NCBI GenBank assembly: GCA_001822215.1
Contig: MHQD01000017.1
Coordinates: 1 to 10,200, forward strand
Origin: Candidatus Sungbacteria bacterium RIFCSPHIGHO2_01_FULL_50_25
GTDB lineage: Bacteria; Patescibacteriota; Minisyncoccia; Sungbacterales; HO2-52-23
Direction of reading: 5' to 3'
Length of the DNA: 10,200 bases
The notes under the pieces were generated by a model. The model made no database searches. It saw only the letters and a program-made list of their open reading frames with translations, and had not been told where the DNA came from. Shown piece after piece: positions 1 through 7,244 of this stretch (its first letter is position 1; every line of letters starts with the position of its first letter). The position numbers and the translations under genes are program-made.

Positions 1-28
1 AAGACGAAAATTTCTTCAATATAAAATA

Positions 29-57
29 TGGAAACCGTAAAACGAGGAATCTATAAA
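29..57 (+). promoter_or_regulatory. Candidate promoter for the HPS-like gene
   Basis: TGGAAA at 29-34 and TATAAA at 52-57 are separated by 17 bases. They match the sigma-70 consensus at four and five of six positions. Initiation a few bases after 57 would place the 32-bp palindrome in the 5' leader of the following gene. The surrounding DNA is AT-rich, so chance matches are likely. Nothing else recognisable lies in positions 1-72. Confidence 0.3.
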
Positions 58-72
58 CACTACAAAAGAAAT

Positions 73-104
73 CTATTCGCTTATTCGTACGAATAAGCGA
101 ATAG
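73..104. repeat. Perfect 32-bp palindrome before the HPS-like gene
   Basis: The half-site CTATTCGCTTATTCGT (73-88) is followed without any spacer by its exact reverse complement (89-104). It ends 12 bases before the ATG at 117, and its last three bases form an in-frame TAG that blocks any upstream extension of the coding region. As RNA it could form a long hairpin directly in front of the start codon; as DNA it could be an operator for a dimeric regulator or extrude a cruciform. It is not followed by a T-run on the plus strand (CAAAAAAC follows), so a plus-strand intrinsic terminator is unlikely. On the minus strand ATTTCTTTT follows, a weak T-rich tail. Function is unknown. Confidence 0.95.
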
Positions 105-116
105 CAAAAAACAAAG

Positions 117-917
117 ATGCATAGACAAAAATCAATTCTTGATTCCAAAAAACGCTATCTTCAAGTTGCGTTGAATTCTACGCTTGAAGACGCGCGGGAA
201 ATCATCGGGCTACTCCCTTCAAGCGACCGAATTATTGTGGAAGCGGGCACTCCTTTGATCAAACGCTACGGCGCTCACGGCATACGCCAAATTCGCCAAT
301 GGTATGCAGAGCGGCTTTTGGGAGGGAAGTTTGTGCCTCCCGCATTCGGACAAAACCCGAACATTGCGGACATATTCAAATTTCTTGGACGTACATCGGC
401 AAACGACCAGGAAAACAATCCTAACAGCGGGAAAACCATTCTCCCCTACGTAGTTGCTGACTTAAAAACCATGGACCGGGGAGAGACCGAAGTTGAAATG
501 GCGGCCGAGGCAGGCGCAAGCGCCGCAATTGCGCTTGGATCTGCTCCCGTGGAAACGATTGATTCTTTCATTGCAAGTTGCGAGGCGCACGGACTTGATG
601 CAATGCTCGACATGATGCATGTTGAGTTCCCTCTCTCTGTCCTTCGTGCGCTTAAAAAAGCGCCGCAGGTTATTATCATTCATCGCGGCGTAGACGAAGA
701 GCGCCTTAACCGGGAAAAACAAATTCCTTTGCACGAAATACGGCGCATCAAGGGAGCATACGACATCATGATTTCAATTGCCGGAGGCGATACGCTTCGC
801 GAAGTGCAGCGCTCGATTTTTAACGACGCCGACATCGTCGTTATTTGGAAATCGGTTTTTCAGAAAACAGAAGAAACCGTTGAACTGGTTAACGGCTTCC
901 TGAAAGAGATAAAATAA
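117..917 (+). CDS. 3-hexulose-6-phosphate synthase-like protein (HUMPS/OMP decarboxylase superfamily)
   Basis: True members condense formaldehyde with ribulose 5-phosphate, or run in reverse to supply ribulose 5-phosphate. The 266-residue protein follows the family order: LQVALN at residues 15-20, EAGTPLIK at 42-49, the signature DLKTMD at 115-120 (the DxKxxD metal and substrate motif), a glycine-rich strand near 134-142, IHRGVD at 188-193, and AGG at 222-224. Two features are unusual. About 40 extra residues sit between the second helix and the DxKxxD strand (about 64-107). The late phosphate-binding stretch, usually Gly-Arg or Gly-Gly, reads VIWKSV (242-247). Substrate may therefore differ from the textbook enzyme. 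An in-frame TAG at 102-104 fixes the start near 117; no Shine-Dalgarno is visible. It is the only plus-strand gene and converges on the next gene after 31 bases. No hexulose-phosphate isomerase gene is present here. Superfamily assignment is firm; exact reaction is inferred. Confidence 0.8.
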   Translation: MHRQKSILDSKKRYLQVALNSTLEDAREIIGLLPSSDRIIVEAGTPLIKRYGAHGIRQIRQWYAERLLGGKFVPPAFGQNPNIADIFKFLGRTSANDQENNPNSGKTILPYVVADLKTMDRGETEVEMAAEAGASAAIALGSAPVETIDSFIASCEAHGLDAMLDMMHVEFPLSVLRALKKAPQVIIIHRGVDEERLNREKQIPLHEIRRIKGAYDIMISIAGGDTLREVQRSIFNDADIVVIWKSVFQKTEETVELVNGFLKEIK

Positions 918-948
918 CTTTTATGGTCGGGCTGCTGGACTCTCTTCC

Positions 949-2187
949 TCAAGGTATTGTTAGTTGACAAACCTGGCCGGACAGTTGTATTTGGCTCATG
1001 AGTGCAATTACGTACTCTTGTGGCAATGAACCATCTGGGAATGTCCCGGTAGGGTCACCAGGTCTCCCCGTTGCTACTGGTTTGGATAACTCGTCGATAT
1101 CTTCCATGCCGTCACCATCGGTATCTAGGCGACGCGGATCCGTTTCAAAAATGAATTCAAAGTAGTTCGGCATACTATCGCGGTCGCTATCTCCACAATC
1201 GGGGACTGCAGTACTCCCAAAATAATTCATGAGCCAACGATCATACAGCGGAAGATATTCCGCGGTCGGCTTTGAGCCGCCAATCCGATTGGTGATATGC
1301 ATGACGGCAAAAAGTCGACTGACGAGGTCTCCGAAAGGACTTATAAGTTCCTCGCGAGGCGGCGCAATAGCAAAGTCCTTGCCATAATCGCGGAAAATAA
1401 ATGTTACCTCGGAAGAAAAACTTTTATCGAGAGTATAAACGCTCGAGAGCGTAATTTTCCTCACCGTAAAATTCTTGCGATCCACCTCCATCTTTGCAAG
1501 CACTTCTCTTCCCTGGAGGTCGTACACCCGAAAGAGTTTCGCCAACACTTCAAGCGTTTCTCCGGTAAGCTTTGTTTTATCAAGTATGCCAAAGTCAAAC
1601 TCGATCGTCCCTCCATCCGAGGGGATCGAAAATGGCGGTTCGTTTTTTACCGCAAGCGCTCGTATGATAATGCGTGGGTCAACGTCGATCGAAAGAAATC
1701 GCTGATCAGAGCGTATGCCGCTATACTTTTCGAGATACCAAATGTCACGATATTTATCCTTAAAGTAACCATCCCCTTTTACGCGTACATATTCGAGTGG
1801 AAGAAAAGAGCCAGAGTCCTCTTTATCGCTAATAAAGACATGGAACTCGAATTTGAAAGAGCGATCATCCGGCTCTACGCCAAATTTCCATAATGCCATG
1901 CCTGATTGCGTACGTCGTACTGGTTGGTTTACTTCACGAAAAACTTCATTCTCAACGCCCGTAATTTCTGCCGCAACATTGGTCTCTTCCTCAAAATTTT
2001 CCACTGCAATCCGTAAAACCTCGCTAGGGTCCGGTTCACGGGAAAAATAGAAATAGAAAAAGATCGCTCCCCCTAAAACCGTCAAAAGCACCGATATTGC
2101 AACAAAAATGATTGAGAGAGAAAACCGACGAGAAGAAGGAGTTTCCGGCACCGCTTCTCCTGGAGACGGGACGGTAAGATTTTCCAT
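949..2187 (-). CDS. Uncharacterised membrane-anchored protein with C-terminal calcium-binding motifs
   Basis: I do not recognise the family. The 412-residue protein has a short Pro/Ser-rich N-terminus, one strong hydrophobic segment at about residues 22-49 (no signal cleavage site apparent), and then a large, mostly beta-rich region (about 55-320), presumably outside the membrane. The C-terminal part carries acidic repeats: DSDRDSMPNYFE at 333-344 and DTDGDGMED at 355-363. These resemble the thrombospondin type 3/EF-hand-like calcium loops common on CPR cell-surface proteins. Cys331 and Cys407 lie in the tail and might pair. It is the last gene of the minus-strand run, 18 bases after the slipin stop, with no Shine-Dalgarno. 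A surface or envelope role is inferred from topology alone. Confidence 0.82.
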   Translation of the reverse strand: MENLTVPSPGEAVPETPSSRRFSLSIIFVAISVLLTVLGGAIFFYFYFSREPDPSEVLRIAVENFEEETNVAAEITGVENEVFREVNQPVRRTQSGMALWKFGVEPDDRSFKFEFHVFISDKEDSGSFLPLEYVRVKGDGYFKDKYRDIWYLEKYSGIRSDQRFLSIDVDPRIIIRALAVKNEPPFSIPSDGGTIEFDFGILDKTKLTGETLEVLAKLFRVYDLQGREVLAKMEVDRKNFTVRKITLSSVYTLDKSFSSEVTFIFRDYGKDFAIAPPREELISPFGDLVSRLFAVMHITNRIGGSKPTAEYLPLYDRWLMNYFGSTAVPDCGDSDRDSMPNYFEFIFETDPRRLDTDGDGMEDIDELSKPVATGRPGDPTGTFPDGSLPQEYVIALMSQIQLSGQVCQLTIP

Positions 2188-2205
2188 AAATTTATTCGAT
2201 AATTT

Positions 2206-2970
2206 TTATTTCCCTTTGTCTTTAAAAAACTGTGCGAGTGTTTTGATGCCTTCAAAAAACTCTACGGGAAGCGCGAATATGACTGTCTTTGAGGGGTCGG
2301 GATTTATTTTCTCAATCGTTTGAAGCGTACGCATCGCCATACCGCCCGGCGCCGCGCTCAAACGCTCCGCGGCCTGCGACAGGCGCTCCGCCGCCGAATA
2401 CTCTCCTTCTGCTCGAATGATAACAGCACGGCGTTCGCGTTCGGACTCGGCTTGTTTTGCCATGACGCGCTTCATGTCAGCCGGAAGTTCGATATCCTGA
2501 ATCTTTATATCTTTTACAAAAATCCCCCATTCTTGGGTTGCTTTTTCAACGATTTTTTGAATTTCGTCCGCAATTTGCTCGCGCTCGGACAAAATCGAAT
2601 CAAGCTCAATCCCGCCGATAACATCGCGAAGCGCGGCTTGTGCATATTGCGAAACCGCAAGCGTATAATCCTGGATATTCAAAATCGCTTTTTCTGCGGA
2701 ATTTACCTGAAAATAAACAACCGCGTTAATCCCGACGGGAACGTTATCTTTCGTAATCACCTCCTGCTGGGGGATATCAACGGTCGTGATCCGCAAATCA
2801 ATTTTTATCATCCGTTGGATGCCGATAAAAATCCACGTAAGGCCCGGGGTACGGGTACTTGTATATTTTCCCAAAGTCAGCACAACCCCGCGTTCGTATT
2901 GATCAACAACCCGAAGTCCGATAATGATAAGCGCAAGCCCCCCTAGAATAAAAGGAATAAGAAGTTCCAT
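2206..2970 (-). CDS. Slipin / stomatin-like SPFH (band 7) membrane protein
   Basis: SPFH proteins oligomerise on the inner face of the membrane and organise microdomains or restrain membrane proteases. The 254-residue protein has one N-terminal membrane segment (about 4-22), then the band 7 domain: QYERGVVLTLGKY (24-36), PGL at 42-44, TVDIPQQEVITKDNVPV (63-79), and ALRDVIG at 113-119. A charged helical region follows with KQAESERERRAVIIRAEGE (172-190), the classical stomatin/slipin signature. Length and order match bacterial slipins. The usual partner, an NfeD-like protein, is not in the window; the downstream neighbour is the uncharacterised membrane-anchored protein. The upstream gap of 50 bases is among the longest in the run and may hold a weak terminator or promoter. 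Confidence 0.93.
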   Translation of the reverse strand: MELLIPFILGGLALIIIGLRVVDQYERGVVLTLGKYTSTRTPGLTWIFIGIQRMIKIDLRITTVDIPQQEVITKDNVPVGINAVVYFQVNSAEKAILNIQDYTLAVSQYAQAALRDVIGGIELDSILSEREQIADEIQKIVEKATQEWGIFVKDIKIQDIELPADMKRVMAKQAESERERRAVIIRAEGEYSAAERLSQAAERLSAAPGGMAMRTLQTIEKINPDPSKTVIFALPVEFFEGIKTLAQFFKDKGK

Positions 2971-2995
2971 ATGGTAATAGCTTATAGCGGTAGTA

Positions 2996-3020
2996 CAAAA
3001 AAGGAAAGAACTGTTTTCCC
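2996..3020 (-). terminator. Weak candidate intrinsic terminator after the PAP2 gene
   Basis: Read on the minus strand, directly after the PAP2 stop codon, GGAAA and TTTCC can pair around a 7-base loop, and a run of six T follows. The stem is only five pairs and AT-rich, so termination would be partial at best. It could lower slipin expression relative to the upstream genes, or be chance. Confidence 0.28.
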
Positions 3021-3572
3021 CTATATAACGGAGTGGGAAACGAATCGTTTACTGAAATATAAAACAGCAAATCCGGAGACAATGCCGATCGCCGCACCCC
3101 CAAGAATGTCCGACGGCCAGTGGACGCCCGCGGCAATGCGCGTAAAAGAAATCAGAATCGCGGAGGCAAAAAAAAGCATGCCGACTCGCGGATAATGAAA
3201 TGTGACGACCGCGGCAAGCGCGAATGAAAACGCAGCGTGTCCGGATGGGAATGACCCCCCGCCTTCGCGAAAAAGAAGCTGATTCGCATCCGCCAATGCT
3301 TCAAACGGCCGCGGCCGCGAATAGAAAAAGCGGATGAGTTCGGTTACCCCAAAGCGCGCAATGAGCGCGGAGGCAAGCGAGACAATAGCGATCTCAATAT
3401 TTTTCCTGCGGAAACGCGAATATCTGGGGAGGATCGTTGCGGCTGCACACGCAACAACGCCTGCAACAATCCAATAGCCGAGAAACACCGCAAAAAAAAG
3501 AATAAGCGCGTCAAGGGCATGCGAGCGAAACGCAAAATTATTGAAAAAATAAAAAATCGAGAGATCGCTCAT
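3021..3572 (-). CDS. PAP2-family membrane phosphatase (possible undecaprenyl-diphosphatase)
   Basis: PAP2 enzymes remove phosphate from lipid phosphates; bacterial BcrC-type members recycle undecaprenyl diphosphate for cell-wall synthesis. The 183-residue protein has about five to six hydrophobic segments and the three family motifs. Motif 1 reads RFFYSRPRP at 81-89 (KxxxxxxRP with Arg in place of Lys). Motif 2 is PSGH at 109-112 within GGSFPSGHAAFSF. Motif 3 is R145, H151 and D155 in TRIAAGVHWPSD. H112, R145, H151 and D155 form the expected vanadium-chloroperoxidase-type active site. Its ATG overlaps the folD stop as ATGA, so the two are probably translationally coupled. Lipid substrate is not determinable from sequence alone. 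Confidence 0.9.
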   Translation of the reverse strand: MSDLSIFYFFNNFAFRSHALDALILFFAVFLGYWIVAGVVACAAATILPRYSRFRRKNIEIAIVSLASALIARFGVTELIRFFYSRPRPFEALADANQLLFREGGGSFPSGHAAFSFALAAVVTFHYPRVGMLFFASAILISFTRIAAGVHWPSDILGGAAIGIVSGFAVLYFSKRFVSHSVI

Positions 3573-4393
3573 TTTTTCGCGAGCGCGAGCATATTTTTAA
3601 AAATCATCGCGACCGTGAGAGGCCCCACGCCGCCAGGCACCGGCGTAATGTAGGACCCTTTTTTTGAGACAGAGTCAAAATCAACGTCGCCGCGAATTTT
3701 CCCTTCCGACTCTGACGTTCCCGCATCCACGACGACAGCGCCCTCTTTCACCATATCGCCCGTGATGTATCCGGGCTTGCCGATCCCGGAAATAATAATA
3801 TCCGCTCTCTTCAAAATTTCCTCGGGGTTTGGTGTTTCCTCGGTTATCACGGTCACAACCGGGGACTCACGCATGAGCCACATCGCGACCGGCTTTCCAA
3901 CAAGAGCGCCCGCGCCGAGAATCACAACTGCCTTTCCCTTCACGTCAATTTTATATTCCCGGAAAAGTTCCTGGATCGCGCCGACAACAGTTGGCGCGAT
4001 GCGTGATTTTCCGACAGAAAAATTTCCGATTGCGCGCGCGGACAAAACATCAACGTCTTTTTCGGGCACGACCGCGTTTAAGATCGACTGCTTCTCAATG
4101 TGTGCAGGCAAGGGAAGCTGGATAATGACGCCTGAATTTTTTTCTTCGTGGACGATTTCGGCGGTGCGACTCCGAAGCTCGGTCGATGAAATCGATTCCG
4201 GGAAATGATAGACACGGACATCGATTCCAACCTGCTCCCCTATTTTTTTCTTTTTTTCGACAAATTTTTCTATGATCGCGTTTTCGCCGACAAGAATAAC
4301 CGCAAGCCGATATTTTTTTGCGGATTTTGAAACATCCTCCCGAAGTTCACTATATATTTTTTCGGCAAGCGCCTTACCGTCCATGAGAATCAT
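3569..4393 (-). CDS. folD: FolD: methylenetetrahydrofolate dehydrogenase / methenyltetrahydrofolate cyclohydrolase
   Basis: FolD interconverts 5,10-methylene-, 5,10-methenyl- and 10-formyl-tetrahydrofolate in the cytoplasm. The 274-residue protein shows the catalytic domain with LVGEN (34-38), K48, IQLPLP (91-96) and KDVDV (112-116). A Rossmann domain follows with GAGALVGKP (160-168), GKPGYI (205-210), GAVVVDAG (218-225) and the signature YITPVPGGVGPLT (248-260). Lys48 and the Gln of QLPLP are kept. However, the Tyr of the YxxxK motif (Tyr50 in E. coli) is Phe44, and the usual PCTPxG stretch reads APTVVG (133-138), so the balance of the two activities may differ. The start at 4393 overlaps the glyA stop (ATGA); a second ATG at 4384 is an alternative start three codons later. 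Adjacency to glyA, which produces its substrate, supports a one-carbon role. Confidence 0.95.
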   Translation of the reverse strand: MILMDGKALAEKIYSELREDVSKSAKKYRLAVILVGENAIIEKFVEKKKKIGEQVGIDVRVYHFPESISSTELRSRTAEIVHEEKNSGVIIQLPLPAHIEKQSILNAVVPEKDVDVLSARAIGNFSVGKSRIAPTVVGAIQELFREYKIDVKGKAVVILGAGALVGKPVAMWLMRESPVVTVITEETPNPEEILKRADIIISGIGKPGYITGDMVKEGAVVVDAGTSESEGKIRGDVDFDSVSKKGSYITPVPGGVGPLTVAMIFKNMLALAKK

Positions 4394-5640
4394 CGGCGAA
4401 TGGGAAAACGGCGGGTAAGCGATAAAACGTTCTTCTTACAAAGCGAAACATACCCCCCCTCGAGCGCTCCTTTGATGATATGCGCGAGCGTCCGCATCTC
4501 ACGCTCCTTCATGCCTCGCGTCGTAAGCGAAGGCGTTCCGATGCGAATACCGGAAGGATCAAAAGGAGAACGCGTATCGTACGGAATGGTATTTCGATTC
4601 ACAACGATTCCAATGCTTTCCAGTCGATCCTGCGCCTCTCGGCCCGAGATCCCGAATTTTGTCACATCAACAAGCATTAGATGGTTATCAGTGCCGCCGG
4701 AAACAATGTCAAAATCAAGTCGCTTGAGTTCCGCGGCAAGCGCACGAGCATTTTTCACAATTTGGCGCGCATAGCGCTTGAATTCCGGACGCATCGCCTC
4801 TGCAAACGCAACCGCAATAGCGGCGGTCTGGTTATCATGCGGCCCGCCCTGAAGCCCGGGAAATACCGCTTTGTCTATGGCTGACGCAATATCGACTTTG
4901 TTTTTTTTCGCGAGCCGCGAATTTCTATTTGCAAAAATGATCGCGCCCCGCGGCCCCCGAAGCGTTTTATGGGTTGTAGTTGTGACAACGTCCGCATAGG
5001 GAAAGGGCGACGGATGCGCGCCGCCCGCGACAAGCCCCGCGATATGCGCCATATCAACCATGAGGTACGCCCCGGCTTCGCGCGAAATTGCGGCGAATTT
5101 TTTGAAATCAATAATACGGGAATACGCGGTCGCGCCCGCGATAATCATTTTCGGCTTTTCTTTTTTCGCAAGGCGCCGAATTGCATTGTAATCAAGAAGG
5201 CCGTCACGGCCAACCGTATACTGAACCGATTGATAGAGCTTCCCTGTTGCGCTCACTTTCCACCCGTGCGTCAAATGGCCGCCGAAGGGCAACGACATTC
5301 CCATGACCTTTTCTCCCGGTGCCAAAAGCGCCATATAGACCGCGAGATTCGCGGGTGAACCCGAGTAGGGCTGAACATTCACATGCCAATGATGCCCGAG
5401 ACGAAACACTTTTCGCGCGCGCTCGATCGCAAGGCGCTCGATATCGTCCACCACTTCGTTCCCCGCGTAGTAGCGCTTGCCCGCGTATCCTTCGGAATAT
5501 TTATTCGTCAACGCAGAGCCGAGCGCGGCGAGCACCTCTTGCGACACAATATTTTCCGACGGAATCAAATCGAGCGTCCGCTCCTGACGCTTTTCCTCAA
5601 GCTCTATGAGGCGAAAAATTTCGCGATCATTCTTATCCAT
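4390..5640 (-). CDS. glyA: Serine hydroxymethyltransferase
   Basis: This PLP enzyme converts serine and tetrahydrofolate to glycine and methylene-tetrahydrofolate, the main source of one-carbon units. At 416 residues it has the usual bacterial length. Landmarks are LIPSEN at 25-30, the Tyr/Gly-rich substrate segment KYSEGYAGKRYYAGNE (47-62), VDMAHIAGL (195-203) with the cofactor Asp196, and the PLP-binding Lys225 in TTTTHKTLRGPRG. The later segment FPGLQGGPHDN supports a complete, functional enzyme. It sits 12 bases after the TsaC stop and overlaps folD by ATGA. Serine/glycine conversion and folate oxidation are thus co-transcribed. No clear Shine-Dalgarno precedes it. Confidence 0.98.
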   Translation of the reverse strand: MDKNDREIFRLIELEEKRQERTLDLIPSENIVSQEVLAALGSALTNKYSEGYAGKRYYAGNEVVDDIERLAIERARKVFRLGHHWHVNVQPYSGSPANLAVYMALLAPGEKVMGMSLPFGGHLTHGWKVSATGKLYQSVQYTVGRDGLLDYNAIRRLAKKEKPKMIIAGATAYSRIIDFKKFAAISREAGAYLMVDMAHIAGLVAGGAHPSPFPYADVVTTTTHKTLRGPRGAIIFANRNSRLAKKNKVDIASAIDKAVFPGLQGGPHDNQTAAIAVAFAEAMRPEFKRYARQIVKNARALAAELKRLDFDIVSGGTDNHLMLVDVTKFGISGREAQDRLESIGIVVNRNTIPYDTRSPFDPSGIRIGTPSLTTRGMKEREMRTLAHIIKGALEGGYVSLCKKNVLSLTRRFPIRR

Positions 5641-5652
5641 AGTGAAATCATG

Positions 5653-6285
5653 TCAAAGCCCCAAGAAACGGTCAAGCTCTGATTTTGTAACAAGCCCCGA
5701 GCGAAGGAGAATGGGATGGTCAGACGTAAAATCTATTACCGTTGACGGCGTCCCTGAAAGTGCTCCCGCAGAGACAAAAAGATCTATATCATCTGCCGCT
5801 GCATCGAAATAGCGGAGAACTTCTTCTGGCGTGCACGCCGCGGGCTCTGAAGAAATATTTGCTGACGTCTGCAGGAGAGGAAAATCAAAAAACGATAGCA
5901 ATTTCAAAAGAAACGCGCTGTCCGGCACCCTGATTCCAAGGGTTTCTTTCCCGCCGGTGAGCACAGACGGAAGATATCCTTTTTTCTGGAATATGACAGT
6001 AATCTGCCCGGGCCAGACGTGATCCAGGAACTCCGCTTTTTGATCAGAAATATAGGCCCAGCGCCTCGCATCCCGCGCGCTCCCAATAAACACTGGAAAC
6101 GCCTTTTCATCGGGCCGCTTTTTTACCGCAAAAACTTTTTTGATTGCGGATTCATTCTTCGCATCAGCGATAATTCCGTACACGGTATCGGTTGGAATAA
6201 TCGCAATACCGCCCCGACGGATTGCCTCCTCGACATCGGCAAATACGTCTCCCGCGTTTTCACTCGTAAGAGCGATTTGTTTCAT
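5653..6285 (-). CDS. tsaC: Threonylcarbamoyl-AMP synthase (TsaC/Sua5/YrdC family)
   Basis: The enzyme makes threonylcarbamoyl-AMP from threonine, bicarbonate and ATP, the first step of t6A37 modification of ANN-decoding tRNAs. The 210-residue protein is a single YrdC domain without the C-terminal Sua5 domain. Landmarks are IIPTDTVYGI at 29-38, the KRP...K...P signature (K56, R57, K61, P64), LGIRVPD (116-122), QTSANIS (139-145), and the STVIDF strand (181-186). The start overlaps the YvcK stop by four bases (ATGA). The partner proteins TsaB, TsaD and TsaE are not in this window. Confidence 0.93.
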   Translation of the reverse strand: MKQIALTSENAGDVFADVEEAIRRGGIAIIPTDTVYGIIADAKNESAIKKVFAVKKRPDEKAFPVFIGSARDARRWAYISDQKAEFLDHVWPGQITVIFQKKGYLPSVLTGGKETLGIRVPDSAFLLKLLSFFDFPLLQTSANISSEPAACTPEEVLRYFDAAADDIDLFVSAGALSGTPSTVIDFTSDHPILLRSGLVTKSELDRFLGL

Positions 6286-7244
6286 ATGTAAAAGAGCGCC
6301 ATAAGCGCTTTTGCCAGGCGAGCCGGATCATGACGAATGTAGCCAGTCGCCCGAATGTGATTCCCTGAAATCGCCTTCGGGCGCGGCGGAAGATCGCCCG
6401 GCTCTACAATTTCTTTCCCTTCTTTTTTATATTTTACGAGGCGCGGCGCGGGCGGCTTTTTTGAATTTAGAAGAATATAATCAAGTACGCCCTTGCCCAA
6501 ATACGTTTCGAGTTCCCTAAGATAATCAGAAGCGCGAAACCCGTTTGTCTCCCCCGCCTTTGTCATCGTACTTACCACATATACCTTTTTTGCTTTTGAT
6601 TCCCTAATAGCTCGCGGGATGCCAGTGACCAAAAGATTCGGGATGACGCTTGTAAAAAGATCACCCGGCCCGATCACGACAAGATCGGCATTCGCAATCG
6701 CCTTTTTTGCGCTCGTGTTCGCCCGCGCTTTTGGTTCAAGCCATACTTTTTCTATACGAAGCGACGAATCATGCTTCGGGATATCAATATTCGTCTCCCC
6801 GCGGATTACGGTTCCGTCCTCGAGCCGCGCCGCAAGGCGGACGCTCGCGAGCGTCACGGGGATAACGCGTCCTTCCGCGCTTAAAATCTTCCCCGCTTCC
6901 TCAAGCGCCCGTTCAAAACTTCCGGTGAGGCGTTCGAGCGCGGTAAGAAGAATATTCCCGAACACGTGATTTTTGAATCCGCCTTCGGAAAAACGATAAT
7001 TAAAAAGTTCGGAGACGATTTTATTGTCCGCGGCCGCAAGCGCAACAAGCGCGCGGCGAACGTCGCCCGGCGGCAAAATTCCGAATTCTTCGCGAAGCAC
7101 TCCCGTAGACCCCCCATCATCAGCCATGGAAATAATCGCCGTAAGGTCAACCGGATATTTCCGGAGCCCCGAAAGCACGGTAAATACGCCGGTTCCTCCG
7201 CCGATCACGACGATTTTTGATTTTTTTTCTTTATTTTTTGACAT
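6282..7244 (-). CDS. yvcK: YvcK/CofD-like protein (UPF0052, gluconeogenesis factor family)
   Basis: YvcK proteins bind UDP-sugars and, in Firmicutes and actinobacteria, affect cell shape, peptidoglycan synthesis and growth on gluconeogenic carbon sources. They share a fold with the F420 enzyme CofD. The 320-residue protein has the N-terminal nucleotide-binding loop VVIGGGTGVFTVL (12-24), SMADDGGSTGVLREEFG (39-55) followed by PPGDVRRAL (58-66), NHVFGNI (92-98), and IGPGDLFTSVIPNLLV (191-206). All are YvcK-type signatures, so a true CofD (F420 pathway) is less likely. Its 5' end overlaps the HAD gene by 14 bases and its stop overlaps the TsaC gene start, so it lies in a coupled block. Confidence 0.93.
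   Translation of the reverse strand: MSKNKEKKSKIVVIGGGTGVFTVLSGLRKYPVDLTAIISMADDGGSTGVLREEFGILPPGDVRRALVALAAADNKIVSELFNYRFSEGGFKNHVFGNILLTALERLTGSFERALEEAGKILSAEGRVIPVTLASVRLAARLEDGTVIRGETNIDIPKHDSSLRIEKVWLEPKARANTSAKKAIANADLVVIGPGDLFTSVIPNLLVTGIPRAIRESKAKKVYVVSTMTKAGETNGFRASDYLRELETYLGKGVLDYILLNSKKPPAPRLVKYKKEGKEIVEPGDLPPRPKAISGNHIRATGYIRHDPARLAKALMALFYI

Noticed and set aside
73..104. The 32-bp palindrome as a plus-strand intrinsic terminator of an upstream gene
   Set aside because: No T-run follows on the plus strand, and no gene end is visible in positions 1-72.
918..948. Bidirectional terminator between the convergent HPS-like and membrane-protein genes
   Set aside because: I could not find a stable stem with a T-run in this 31-base gap.
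1297..1893. 198-residue plus-strand open frame opposite the uncharacterised membrane protein
   Set aside because: It lies wholly antisense to a better-supported gene with a membrane anchor and calcium loops. The translation has no recognisable domain.
2320..2946. 208-residue plus-strand open frame opposite the slipin gene
   Set aside because: Shadow of the strongly conserved slipin; its translation is an Arg/Asn-rich sequence with no family features.
6282..7244. CofD (F420 biosynthesis)
   Set aside because: The ADDGGSTG and PPGDVRRAL signatures are YvcK-type, and no other F420 gene is nearby.
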